From positions 1 through 62,564 of the forward strand of contig CAJUPQ010000012.1 in assembly GCA_910588505.1 (NCBI GenBank): DNA of 62,564 nucleotides, given 5' to 3'. A program made the translations under genes and the position numbers. The notes under the pieces are model-generated. The model ran no database searches. It was not told the origin of the DNA and saw only the letters and a list, made by a program, of their open reading frames with translations. This document shows, piece by piece, positions 1 to 8,094 of this stretch; position 1 is the first letter of the stretch; every line of letters begins with the position of its first letter. The DNA comes from an uncultured Hungatella sp. (lineage in GTDB: Bacteria > Bacillota > Clostridia > Lachnospirales > Lachnospiraceae).

Positions 1-284
1 ATAACATACCACATAACGTTCCTCCAGTCCTCAAACCGGGAACTGTGTCTGAAAAATGGGTATGCTTCGCCATTCGTCACAGAAAACTGTCACGATAAGC
101 AAAACAATATAACCTCAAACACAGTTAAACGCGGCCACGCGACGATTTAACTTTGATTGATTTTATAAATTACTTGAAATTACCTGAATGATCCTTGTGC
201 CAGCAGTCATCAGACTGCTGACCTGCGCATATCTGCGCGCTTCCTTGATTATATCATATTTCCCCAAAATGTAAATCAAAAAAT
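1..284. other. Non-coding edge with small inverted repeats
   Basis: No credible gene is visible between the window edge and the end of the dehydratase gene. The stretch is AT-rich and holds an 8-bp perfect hairpin (CAGCAGTC, 4-nt loop, 201-220), a second short one at 225-238 (GCGCA/TGCGC) and an imperfect one at 124-151 (GTTAAA/TTTAAC outer arms). None is followed by a convincing T-run on the minus strand, so I do not call a terminator. Confidence 0.4.
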
Positions 285-2138
285 TTATTTCCCAGAAATA
301 ACATAAGTTGGCACGATATTTCGCACCGCTTCCTTGATCTGCCCTGAGTCGCTGTTGGCGATCTTGTAGAGTTCGTCTAGCTGCCGCCTAAACAGCTCCT
401 CGTCAAAGTCTATGGGCTTTCCGATATGGATCAGGCGGTTGGGGGTCTCCTGCAGCCCCTCCTCATCCATCAGCATTTCCTCAAAAAGTTTTTCCCCAGG
501 GCGGAGTCCTGTGAACTCGATGTTAATGTCCTCATATGGAACATACCCTGACAGCCGGATCAGGTTCTCCGCCAGATCCAGGATACGCACCGGTTCGCCC
601 ATATTCAGGATGAAGATCTCGCCGCCTTTGGCATAAGCTCCGGCCTGCAGCACCAGGGATACTGCCTCGGGAATGGTCATGAAGTACCGGATGATATCCT
701 TGTGCGTGACAGTTACAGGTCCGCCTTCCTCGATCTGCTTCTTAAACAGAGGGATCACCGAACCGTTGCTGCCCAGCACATTGCCAAAGCGCACAGCCAC
801 AAACTCTGTTTTGGAATGACGGTTCATCATCTGGACCACCATCTCACACATGCGCTTGGAGGCGCCCATGATATTGGTGGGGTTCACAGCCTTGTCTGTG
901 GAGATCAGCACAAAGCGGTCCGCCCCATACTTATCCGCCGCTTTGGCAGTCTTATAGGTTCCGAATACATTATTCTTGATGGCTTCATTGGGGCTGTCCT
1001 CCATAAGGGGGACATGCTTGTGCGCTGCCGCGTGATAGACGATATTAGGCCTGTATTTTTCAAACACAGACTCCATCCTGTGGGTATTGCGCACCGAGCC
1101 GATAAGGACCACCAGATTCAGATCCGGATAGCTCCTTATTAATTCCTGCTGCAGATCATAGGCATTATTCTCATACACATCAAAGACAATGAGCTGTTTC
1201 GGATTATGGCTGGCGATCTGGCGGCACAGCTCGCTTCCTATGGAACCGCCTCCCCCTGTGACCAATACTACTTTATTGCTCACATAACCCATGATCTGGT
1301 TAAGATCCACCCGGATCGGCTCCCTGCCCAGAAGATCCTCAATCTCAACCTTCCGCAGCTTCGAAATACTGACATCGCCATTGAGCAGCTGGTAGATGCC
1401 TGGAAGAATCCGCAGTTCACAGTCTGTCTCCCGGCAGATCTCCAGGATCTTCTTCGTCTCGCTTCCCGGGGCTGACGGCATGGCCACATAGATCTCTTCT
1501 ACATTATACTTCTGCACCAGAACCGGGATGTCGTTCCTGTCCCCGGCGATCAGGACCCCATTCAGGTATTTCCCCTGTTTGTTCTTATCATCATCAACAA
1601 AGCATACCACATGGCCATCCGCATATGTACTTGTCAGCATCTCTTTCAGGATCATGGAACCTGACGTGCCTGCTCCCACGATCATGACGCGCTTGCCCTT
1701 ATGACGTCCGTAACCGGAGCGCAGGGAGCGCCCGATCCGGTAAGAGAGACGCACCAAGGTCACGCATGTAGCTAAGGACGCGAAACAGATGCCAAAATAA
1801 CTTCTGGGGACCCGCAGTTCCAGCATGGTCATCCCTGATATCTGACACAGCGACGCCAGAACACAGGCCACAACAATGTGCGTCTCTTCCTTCATCCCTG
1901 CCACACTCCACATAAAGGAATAGAGCCGCAGCAAAAAGAAGATAATAATGGTAAACAATATATAGAAAGGAGCATAGTCCTTTACTGCCTGAATATAATT
2001 GGTTGGGATGTTGGACAACTGCATATCAAACCGGATCCACAATCCCAGAAAACTGCTGAACTGGATCAACACAATATCTACCATCAACAGTAAGAGCATT
2101 CGTATTCTTTTTCCCTTTGGAACTAATTTGTCAATCAT
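285..2138 (-). CDS. FlaA1/CapD-type nucleotide-sugar 4,6-dehydratase (membrane)
   Basis: Polysaccharide biosynthesis protein of the long FlaA1/WbpM/PglF/CapD class, which makes UDP-4-keto-6-deoxy sugars from UDP-HexNAc at the inner face of the membrane. Visible parts: four hydrophobic N-terminal segments, a CoA-binding-like Rossmann region (IVGAGTSGSMIL), then an SDR domain with the NAD motif VTGGGGSIGSE, STDKAVNPTN and MGASK. The usual SDR catalytic Tyr is replaced by Met next to the Lys, as is normal in this long class. The frame stays open to a TTG at 2201, but the best promoter (-10 at 2212-2217) would start transcription only about 4 nt before it, so the ATG at 2138 is preferred even though its ribosome binding site is weak. 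It probably supplies an activated sugar to the glycan genes of the window; the exact sugar cannot be read from the sequence. Confidence 0.9.
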   Translation of the reverse strand: MIDKLVPKGKRIRMLLLLMVDIVLIQFSSFLGLWIRFDMQLSNIPTNYIQAVKDYAPFYILFTIIIFFLLRLYSFMWSVAGMKEETHIVVACVLASLCQISGMTMLELRVPRSYFGICFASLATCVTLVRLSYRIGRSLRSGYGRHKGKRVMIVGAGTSGSMILKEMLTSTYADGHVVCFVDDDKNKQGKYLNGVLIAGDRNDIPVLVQKYNVEEIYVAMPSAPGSETKKILEICRETDCELRILPGIYQLLNGDVSISKLRKVEIEDLLGREPIRVDLNQIMGYVSNKVVLVTGGGGSIGSELCRQIASHNPKQLIVFDVYENNAYDLQQELIRSYPDLNLVVLIGSVRNTHRMESVFEKYRPNIVYHAAAHKHVPLMEDSPNEAIKNNVFGTYKTAKAADKYGADRFVLISTDKAVNPTNIMGASKRMCEMVVQMMNRHSKTEFVAVRFGNVLGSNGSVIPLFKKQIEEGGPVTVTHKDIIRYFMTIPEAVSLVLQAGAYAKGGEIFILNMGEPVRILDLAENLIRLSGYVPYEDINIEFTGLRPGEKLFEEMLMDEEGLQETPNRLIHIGKPIDFDEELFRRQLDELYKIANSDSGQIKEAVRNIVPTYVISGK

Positions 2139-2211
2139 TTTATCTACCCGTTTCCCTATGCTTTTTACAAAGCCTTTCCCCTTTTTTATAATTCCGCGCA
2201 AACCTTATGAT

Positions 2212-2240
2212 AGTATATCATCTCTCGACTCATAACTCAA
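2212..2240 (-). promoter_or_regulatory. Promoter for the FlaA1/CapD gene
   Basis: On the minus strand, TTGAGT (2235-2240) and TATACT (2212-2217) are separated by 17 bp, and a TG dinucleotide precedes the -10 box (TGaTATACT). The predicted start near 2205 leaves about 65 nt of leader before the ATG at 2138. Confidence 0.6.
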
Positions 2241-2285
2241 CTGTAACAATTTGTAAAACTTTTAATATTTTATTAAATCGTAACC

Positions 2286-2423
2286 GTTTACGGGGCGGGG
2301 AAAATCGGATGAAAACAGGCGTCAAGCTTGCTTGTAAGACTGTTTTTATCCGATTTTCCACATCGGGCGAACGCCCGATGCTTCTTGTTCGGCGAAGCCG
2401 GACAAGAAGATCCCCCCGTGAAC
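2286..2423. repeat. 138-bp structured repeat with three hairpins (MITE-like)
   Basis: The element is bounded by imperfect terminal inverted repeats, GTTTACGGGG at the left and CCCCGTGAAC at the right. Inside are three consecutive hairpins: 20-bp arms at 2299-2318 and 2340-2359 (one mismatch), 9-bp perfect arms around AA at 2361-2380, and 13-bp arms (one G-T wobble) around GAA at 2381-2409. A partial copy of the outer arm occurs at 47067-47107. It fills the gap between the dehydratase promoter and the ligase-like gene ending at 2498. It has no coding capacity; a non-autonomous mobile element or an extragenic palindromic repeat fits best. It may also stop transcription arriving from 2498, but no clear T-run is present. 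Confidence 0.7.
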
Positions 2424-2497
2424 ATGAAATCCTTACTGTTCAAAGCAGCCGGGCCGTATCCCATATTCCCGGTGATGGGCCTCTGCCCCTCCGGTCC

Positions 2498-4039
2498 TTA
2501 ACTTGCGTCTCTCGCCACCCCCGCCGCGCTGACTGCCAAAAGTGTCCACATCACCGGAGTTGCGATAGGCTGGTTTATATTAACTGCTGCCTGGAGATCA
2601 TAGCAGGCCACCGCCAGAAGCGCCGCCACTGCCATGGGATTCCCCTTTTGCTTCTTCACAACCTGAATCGCGGCGGCAATATGGACTCCGCAGTAAGCCA
2701 GAAGTCCCACCGGCCCGATCGTCACCAGATACTGCAGATACTCGTTGTGGGCGCTGTCGAACAACTCCTGATACCGCTCCACCATCTCCGGGTAATTGTT
2801 CATCCTTGTGACAAACCCAAAGGTGTCCGGCCCATAGCCGAAAAGCTTCTGTATCAGAGGGAATCTTTTATAGTCCTCCACCGCGATCCTCCACACATAG
2901 CCTCTGTGAGTCCCCCATTCATCATTAAACAAAAGGTAGCTCTGCAGGCCTTTATACCGCTGGCCATGCCCCGCCACATTCACATCATAGAGCATGAAGA
3001 GTACCGCCAAAGTCATAGCTGCCAGCAAGACCAGCCAGGCCTTTATGAGCATGGAGGTCACAGACGGTCTCTCAAAAACCCCCGCGCGCTCCATCAGATA
3101 GCAGCCACCTGTGGCCAGCCACAAAACCGCCACCATCCCAGGCAGAAATCTGCTTCCGGCGATCACCTGGAACAGTCCTGTGATAGGGACCACCTGCCCC
3201 TCCATTACTCTTAAGATCACACCCACCAGAGCCACAGCCGTAAAAAAGGCAGCTGCCAGCAGAACATACCGCCAGATCCCCCTTCCGGACCGAAAAGCGT
3301 ACAGCGGAAGCAGACCGAAAAACGCTGCCAGTGAAAGGTACCCGTTATCGCTTTCCCCAAGGATCAGCGCAAAAAACGCGACCACGGTACAGAGCCCATA
3401 TCCTGCCGCCTTTTTCTTCTCCCGGGCCGCTGCAAACATCACCCCGGCGTATGCCATCACCATAGCCACACAGGAAGTATAGGTATTGATATTTCCTATG
3501 GTGGAGGTGAATTTATAGCGCTGGGTTTCCATGATCTCCGCCTTGAACCCCAGCAGATCCATATCAAAAAAATCCGAGATGCCAAACACGCACATAAAGA
3601 GCCCTGCTGCCACAAAGATCACCAGATGCCATTCTTTTGCCTGATAGTATCTGGTTATGCAGAAATATGCTCCAACATACAGCATCAGCAGAAAACAGCC
3701 TGCGTACCGCCCTCCATTTCCCACAAACGCGTAAAACCTTACAGGCGACACGATGGTTGAGATCATGATCGCAACTCCCCACACCACCACCGCCAGATCC
3801 ATAAGGTTTCTTTTATCGTTAACCGTTTCTTTTGGGCGCCCTGCTAAAAACAGCCAGCCGCCTGTCCCTAATATGGCCAAAACGGTACATATACAATAGT
3901 AAATACATTTTGTTTCCAGGATATCATAATAAAAATCATGATATACCAAAAGCATACCTGCTGTCACGGCTACAACATACACCGCCAGCAGACATGGCAA
4001 AAACTCATGTTTAGAACAATGTTTACTCCTCTTTGTCAA
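2498..4039 (-). CDS. O-antigen ligase/polymerase-like membrane protein (copy 2)
   Basis: Polytopic membrane protein of 513 residues with about 12 hydrophobic segments and the large extracytoplasmic loop typical of the O-antigen ligase (Wzy_C/WaaL) superfamily. The loop carries the block WGTHRGYVWRIAVEDYK, the motif LFGYGPDTFG, then FDSAHNEYLQYLVTIGPVGLLAY; the conserved Arg and His of this loop are the residues expected in glycan transfer. It starts with TTG, with AGGAGG 12 nt upstream, and its first codons overlap the end of a paralogous gene by 17 bp, so the two are translationally linked. The closely similar loops and C-termini (VNINQPIATPVMWTLL here, VNINQPTSTPIMWTFL in the neighbour) show a tandem duplication. 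The transferred glycan is unknown. Confidence 0.85.
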   Translation of the reverse strand: MTKRSKHCSKHEFLPCLLAVYVVAVTAGMLLVYHDFYYDILETKCIYYCICTVLAILGTGGWLFLAGRPKETVNDKRNLMDLAVVVWGVAIMISTIVSPVRFYAFVGNGGRYAGCFLLMLYVGAYFCITRYYQAKEWHLVIFVAAGLFMCVFGISDFFDMDLLGFKAEIMETQRYKFTSTIGNINTYTSCVAMVMAYAGVMFAAAREKKKAAGYGLCTVVAFFALILGESDNGYLSLAAFFGLLPLYAFRSGRGIWRYVLLAAAFFTAVALVGVILRVMEGQVVPITGLFQVIAGSRFLPGMVAVLWLATGGCYLMERAGVFERPSVTSMLIKAWLVLLAAMTLAVLFMLYDVNVAGHGQRYKGLQSYLLFNDEWGTHRGYVWRIAVEDYKRFPLIQKLFGYGPDTFGFVTRMNNYPEMVERYQELFDSAHNEYLQYLVTIGPVGLLAYCGVHIAAAIQVVKKQKGNPMAVAALLAVACYDLQAAVNINQPIATPVMWTLLAVSAAGVARDAS

Positions 4040-5600
4040 TCCGATCTAATTCCTCCTCTTTTTGCAACAATATTCGATGTCTCCGGTACTCCGCGATCCC
4101 CATTCCTAAAAATGTCCACATAATCGGTGTTGAGGTGGGCTGGTTGATATTGACCAGCGCCTGGACGCCATAGCTGAACACGGCAAAACCCATCCCTATA
4201 ATATATGGGCTGCAGTGGCACTTAACCATGTCCCGCACGGACAGAACCATAAACATAATATAGGCGCCCGTAGCAATCGGGCCTATCGTGATCAAAAACT
4301 GCAAATACTCGTTGTGGACATTATCAAACAATTCCCCGGAAAACGCGGCGCTCTCCGCCAAATCGCGGAAAAACGAAATGATCCCAAATGTCTCCGGCCC
4401 GTATCCAAATACTTTCCTTATAAAGGGAAACTCTCTGTAGTTTTCAATGGCTTTCCTCCACGCAAATCCGCGGTTGGTCCCCCAGTTGTCATTAAATACC
4501 ACCATGTCTCGCAAGCCGCCGTATCTGTCACCATGGCCTAAAAGGTTGGCGTCGATCAAAATACCCGCTATTCCAGCCGCACCCACAAGCAAAAGGATAC
4601 CCCAGGCCCATTTCGCCTTCTTTCCAAGTTCCCCTTTCTCCCTGTGAAGCTTGTAGTCAGCCCCGTAAACTATGGCTGTTATACCCCAAAAAGCAACGCA
4701 TATCTTATAAAAACTGCCCATATTTACAACTGCCCGGTTAAATCCTGACGGACTCATGACCGTATCCGCATACCTGACAGCCAAAGCCTTATAAAAAGAA
4801 AATGCCAGCAGCAATGAGGAGACCATCATCAGATATCTTCGAAGTCCCTGACGGTCTTTAAACAGATACAGCGGCAAAAATCCCAGCAGAACCCCCAGCC
4901 CCAGATAAGCGCTGTCGCTGTTTCCAACCACAACACCTAAAAAGGAAATGGTCATCAGAATGAACCATACCACAGATTCCAGCCTTTTTTGGCAGGTAGT
5001 ATAGATGGCCGCAGCTGCCCCCGCGATGAGCCCCGCATAGCTTGCGTAAAAATTAATATTTCCCAAAGTGGACATAAACTTGTGGATCTGCTCTTGTATT
5101 ATCTCTTCCTTAAAGCCAAAAATATCCATGCTCAAAAAATCGGTCACACCAAACAGGAACGTTACGCAGCCTGTCAGCACGCCGACATAGATACAGATGG
5201 GATAAGGTCTGTAGCATCTGGAGATGACGAAATACGCGATCATGTAGATCGTCATGAGAAACAGCCCGCTGAACCGCCCTTCATTGCCCCAAAACGACTC
5301 ATAGAGATAATCCGACAACAGCGTTGACACACCTGCTATGGCCCAATATACCACCAAAGCTTTCTCCGCCAGACTTAACCCTTTTAAAAATTCTTTTACA
5401 GAAGGCTTTTCCACCACCTTAAGGATCAAAACCGGGATCAGCAGCGCGCAGGCCCCGCAGTAATAGTAGTACTTGTCCACATTGATGTTATAGTAAGCAT
5501 TGGTGACAAAAAGCGGCATCCCCACCAAAACAGCTGCTATATAAAGTCCCATGAGCAGTTCAGAAACTTTCCATCCTTTTATAGTCATGTTATTCTTCAT
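4023..5600 (-). CDS. O-antigen ligase/polymerase-like membrane protein (copy 1)
   Basis: About 525 residues with some 12 membrane segments and a Wzy_C/WaaL-type periplasmic loop (WGTNRGFAWRKAIENYR, VFGYGPETFG, FDNVHNEYLQFLITIGP). It is a tandem paralogue of the next gene and overlaps its start. The frame continues upstream to 5837, but that part lies inside the TtcA-like gene on the same strand and is low-complexity. The ATG at 5600, preceded by GGAGG 7 nt upstream and 14 bp after the TtcA-like stop, is the real start. The family moves or polymerises undecaprenyl-linked glycans on the outer face of the membrane. In a Gram-positive setting the acceptor could be a teichoic acid, a capsule or a protein; this cannot be decided here. 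Confidence 0.85.
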   Translation of the reverse strand: MKNNMTIKGWKVSELLMGLYIAAVLVGMPLFVTNAYYNINVDKYYYYCGACALLIPVLILKVVEKPSVKEFLKGLSLAEKALVVYWAIAGVSTLLSDYLYESFWGNEGRFSGLFLMTIYMIAYFVISRCYRPYPICIYVGVLTGCVTFLFGVTDFLSMDIFGFKEEIIQEQIHKFMSTLGNINFYASYAGLIAGAAAAIYTTCQKRLESVVWFILMTISFLGVVVGNSDSAYLGLGVLLGFLPLYLFKDRQGLRRYLMMVSSLLLAFSFYKALAVRYADTVMSPSGFNRAVVNMGSFYKICVAFWGITAIVYGADYKLHREKGELGKKAKWAWGILLLVGAAGIAGILIDANLLGHGDRYGGLRDMVVFNDNWGTNRGFAWRKAIENYREFPFIRKVFGYGPETFGIISFFRDLAESAAFSGELFDNVHNEYLQFLITIGPIATGAYIMFMVLSVRDMVKCHCSPYIIGMGFAVFSYGVQALVNINQPTSTPIMWTFLGMGIAEYRRHRILLQKEEELDRIDKEE

Positions 5601-5614
5601 GATTCCTCCATAAT

Positions 5615-6526
5615 TTAGTACAACTCCATAAAATGATGCCTCTCCCCATCTTTCACATATCCGATACAAGCATCCAGATTCACATTCTCCACACTCCGGA
5701 AAATATTTTTCCCCACACAGGGATTTACTTTCTCCAGCTCCCGGATCAGTTCCTTGATCTCCTGCCTCTTGGAGGAATGTACCTCTTCCTCCATGGCCCT
5801 CTCCCTGGCGATCTTCTCTGTAAAGCGGCAGGCACACTGGAGAAACCGCAGGCGGTTAAAGTCCTTCCACTCCAGGATATCTCTCTCTTTCACCAGGTAA
5901 AGAGGGCGGATCAGTTCCATCCCGGGGAAATTGGTGCTGTGGAGCTTAGGCATCATAGTGTTGACCTGGGCGCCGTAGAGCATACTCATAAGGATCGTCT
6001 CGATCACGTCATCAAAATGGTGGCCCAGGGCGATCTTATTGCACCCCAGCTCCTTAGCTTTGGCGTACAGCCATCCCCGGCGCATGCGGGCGCAGAGGTA
6101 GCAGGGCGATTCTTTTATATCCACCACCACATCGAAGATATCCGAATCAAAGATCTGGACCGGAATCCCCATACGGCGGGCATTCTCCTCGATAAGGCGG
6201 CGGTTGTCCGCATGATACCCCGGATCCATCACAAGAAAATGCAGTCCGAACCGCATTTTCCCGTGACGCAGGATCTCCTGCATACATTTGGCCAGAAGAA
6301 ACGAATCCTTGCCCCCTGAGATGCAGACGGCGATATTGTCCTCTGGCTGGATCATATCATAATCGTTAAGCGCCCTGATAAATGGACGCCAGATGGATTT
6401 GCGAAACTTTTTTATGATGCTGCGTTCGATGTCCGCTGTCTCTGGCAGGGATGCGGACATGGGCTGCGCTTCTTTCTCCCATTGCCCTTCTGCTGTCTGC
6501 CTTTGTTCTCTCTGCTGTATTGCCAT
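5615..6526 (-). CDS. TtcA-like tRNA 2-thiocytidine synthetase (PP-loop ATPase)
   Basis: PP-loop ATP pyrophosphatase of the TtcA/TilS superfamily. It carries the nucleotide-binding motif CISGGKDS, then GLHFLVMDPGYH, a CYLCARMRR segment supplying a CxxC pair, GHHFDDVIET and a late CACRFTEK cysteine pair. The two cysteine pairs match TtcA, which uses a 4Fe-4S cluster to thiolate C32 of tRNA, rather than TilS. The reading frame is open up to a TTG at 6715, but that extension is Arg/Cys-rich and unlike the family. The ATG at 6526 has an AGGAG site and gives about 303 residues, a normal length. It follows cysE on the same strand after 199 bp. The sulfur link between cysteine synthesis and tRNA thiolation makes the order sensible. 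Confidence 0.85.
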   Translation of the reverse strand: MAIQQREQRQTAEGQWEKEAQPMSASLPETADIERSIIKKFRKSIWRPFIRALNDYDMIQPEDNIAVCISGGKDSFLLAKCMQEILRHGKMRFGLHFLVMDPGYHADNRRLIEENARRMGIPVQIFDSDIFDVVVDIKESPCYLCARMRRGWLYAKAKELGCNKIALGHHFDDVIETILMSMLYGAQVNTMMPKLHSTNFPGMELIRPLYLVKERDILEWKDFNRLRFLQCACRFTEKIARERAMEEEVHSSKRQEIKELIRELEKVNPCVGKNIFRSVENVNLDACIGYVKDGERHHFMELY

Positions 6527-6725
6527 TATGATCTGCTCTCCTGTCGGTTGTTCACGGTTGGTTCTTCGCCGCATCTTCCCTGACGCTCTGTGTTCCGGCG
6601 CATGCCCACAGCATGACCCGTTTTTCGATTTGTCTGTATCCAACGGACTCCTGCGTCTGCTTTCCCCACATCGCTTTCTTTGTTCACAAAACGATCCGTC
6701 TCTCACTCTGATCAATCTGCTTCTC

Positions 6726-7358
6726 TCACAGCCGCTCTTTCAGTCTTTCCACATCTTCCCGCATTTCCTCAATCTGCTGCTGTGCTGCTCGAAACGCTTT
6801 GGCGTCGGCCCACGCCTGCTCCGCCTTCGCCACTGGCACTCCATCCTTCTTCACTGCTCTGGCCGGCACTCCGGCTGCTGTGATGTTGTCCTCCAGCGGC
6901 TTTAGCAGCACCGCGTTGGCGGCGATGGTGCAGTGGTCTCCCACCTCAAAGGCCCCCAGGATCTTGGCTCCCGCTCCCACTGTGACATAGTTTCCAAGGG
7001 TGGGATGTCTCTTACCCTTCTGATTGCCCACGCCTCCTAATGTGACGCCCTGGTAAATGGTACAGAAGTCGCCCACCACAGCTGTCTCCCCGATAACCAC
7101 GCCGCTGCCATGGTCTATTAGCACACCGCGGCCCAGCTTTGCCCCTGGGTGGATCTCGATCTGGGTAAAAAACCGGGCTGTCTGGGAGATCAGTCTGGCG
7201 ATAAAATACATATGGCGTTCATAAAACCAGTGGGCGGCCCGATGCCAGATCAGGGCGTGGATCCCCTGATACAGAAGAAGGACCTCCAGACCGTTTCTGG
7301 CCGCCGGGTCTCGGGACTGAACCGCCTTCACGTCAAACCATATATCCTTTATGAACAT
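6726..7358 (-). CDS. cysE: Serine O-acetyltransferase
   Basis: Left-handed beta-helix acetyltransferase that makes O-acetylserine from serine and acetyl-CoA, the first step of cysteine synthesis. At 210 residues it is the short form common in Firmicutes (EpsC/CysE). The N-terminal helical part (IKDIWFDVKAVQSRDPAARN) is followed by hexapeptide repeats containing IHPGAKLGRGVLIDHGSGVVIGE, the catalytic His-Asp region, and NQKGKRHPTLGNYVTVGAGAKILG. The C-terminal helix (AKAFRAAQQQIEEMREDVERL) may form a coiled coil. AAAGGAAAT lies just before the ATG. No cysteine synthase gene is beside it. Confidence 0.95.
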   Translation of the reverse strand: MFIKDIWFDVKAVQSRDPAARNGLEVLLLYQGIHALIWHRAAHWFYERHMYFIARLISQTARFFTQIEIHPGAKLGRGVLIDHGSGVVIGETAVVGDFCTIYQGVTLGGVGNQKGKRHPTLGNYVTVGAGAKILGAFEVGDHCTIAANAVLLKPLEDNITAAGVPARAVKKDGVPVAKAEQAWADAKAFRAAQQQIEEMREDVERLKERL

Positions 7359-7408
7359 CTATTTCCTTTCTACCGCTGCAGGCCCTCTATTTCCGGACCT
7401 GCTTGGAT

Positions 7409-7417
7409 AGTATATCA
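7409..7417 (-). promoter_or_regulatory. Extended -10 element for cysE
   Basis: The minus strand reads TGaTATACT about 45 nt before the cysE start. The -35 region is poor, which is compatible with an extended -10 promoter. Confidence 0.45.
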
Positions 7418-7445
7418 TATGCGCTGACAAATAAAAAGGGATAAG

Positions 7446-7883
7446 TTACTGAAAGATAACAGGATTTTCCAGATTTTCGGTTTTAACCACCACGTAAGGG
7501 TAGGATGTCTCCGGCGCTGGGTTCTCCCCCTTCTCCGGTCCCAAAAGCTCCGTGTCAATGACAATGGAGTTTTCGGTGAGATACAATTCCTTCACCGCAA
7601 TGCTGTACCCGCCTGTGGACTGAGGGCCGTATCCCACCACGATGTACAGATTCTGCTCGTCGCTGAATGTCAATTTAAAGGGCTGCAGGGTCTTTTCCGA
7701 GATGATCTGCTTTAGCTCCGCCGGCACATCCCCATCCCCCACCACGCTAAATTCCAGATCCCTCACTTTTTTGCCGTCCTCCTTGCTGACCTTGCAGCCA
7801 CCGCAAAGCGCCAGCGCCGCCGTCAGCCCTGCCGCCAGAATGATCCGAAGCCATGGGGATATTCCACGCATACTCCTGTTCAT
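7446..7883 (-). CDS. PrcB-like exported protein, probable lipoprotein
   Basis: A 145-residue protein with a basic N-terminus and a hydrophobic stretch ending in LCGGC. The sequence resembles a lipoprotein signal, but the lipobox is not canonical. The C-terminal half contains YIVVGYGPQSTGGYSIAVKELYL, the signature of the PrcB C-terminal domain, named for a treponemal protease-complex subunit and widespread in Firmicutes as a small extracytoplasmic module. It starts with a basic MNRSMRG and has AGAGG upstream. No protease gene is adjacent, so a role in proteolysis cannot be inferred. It lies between cysE and clpB, all on the same strand. Confidence 0.6.
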   Translation of the reverse strand: MNRSMRGISPWLRIILAAGLTAALALCGGCKVSKEDGKKVRDLEFSVVGDGDVPAELKQIISEKTLQPFKLTFSDEQNLYIVVGYGPQSTGGYSIAVKELYLTENSIVIDTELLGPEKGENPAPETSYPYVVVKTENLENPVIFQ

Positions 7884-8007
7884 GCCAAAACCTCTTTATA
7901 CTTGATCATTTCTATATTTATGTAAGCTGGGGATGTAATATACATGGACAATGTCATTAGCTAAAGGTTGTGACCGGCCTGATAGGAATCATGTCCTGCC
8001 CACGCAC

Positions 8008-8055
8008 ATAAAAATCCCCCGGGAATCAGCCTCCTTCCTCTCTGCTTCCCGGAGG
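8008..8055 (-). terminator. Intrinsic terminator of clpB
   Basis: On the minus strand CCTCCGGGAA (8046-8055) pairs with TTCCCGGGGG (8016-8025), one G-T wobble in 10 bp, followed by ATTTTTATG. It lies 40 bp after the clpB stop. Confidence 0.75.
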
Positions 8056-8094
8056 ATCCTAAATCTATCTCATCTGACATGCTCCTATATCATA

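Noticed and set aside
201..238. Hairpins as a terminator of the dehydratase gene
   Set aside because: Stems are good, but no T-run follows on the minus strand.
2207..3214. 335-residue plus-strand frame
   Set aside because: It crosses the structured repeat and then mirrors the ligase-like gene on the other strand; His/Arg/Pro-rich composition and no ribosome binding site.
5601..5837. N-terminal extension of the ligase-like gene
   Set aside because: It overlaps the TtcA-like gene and lacks a ribosome binding site; the ATG at 5600 has GGAGG.
6527..6715. Upstream extension of the TtcA-like frame
   Set aside because: TTG start and Arg/Cys-rich residues unlike the family; a good ribosome binding site serves the ATG at 6526.
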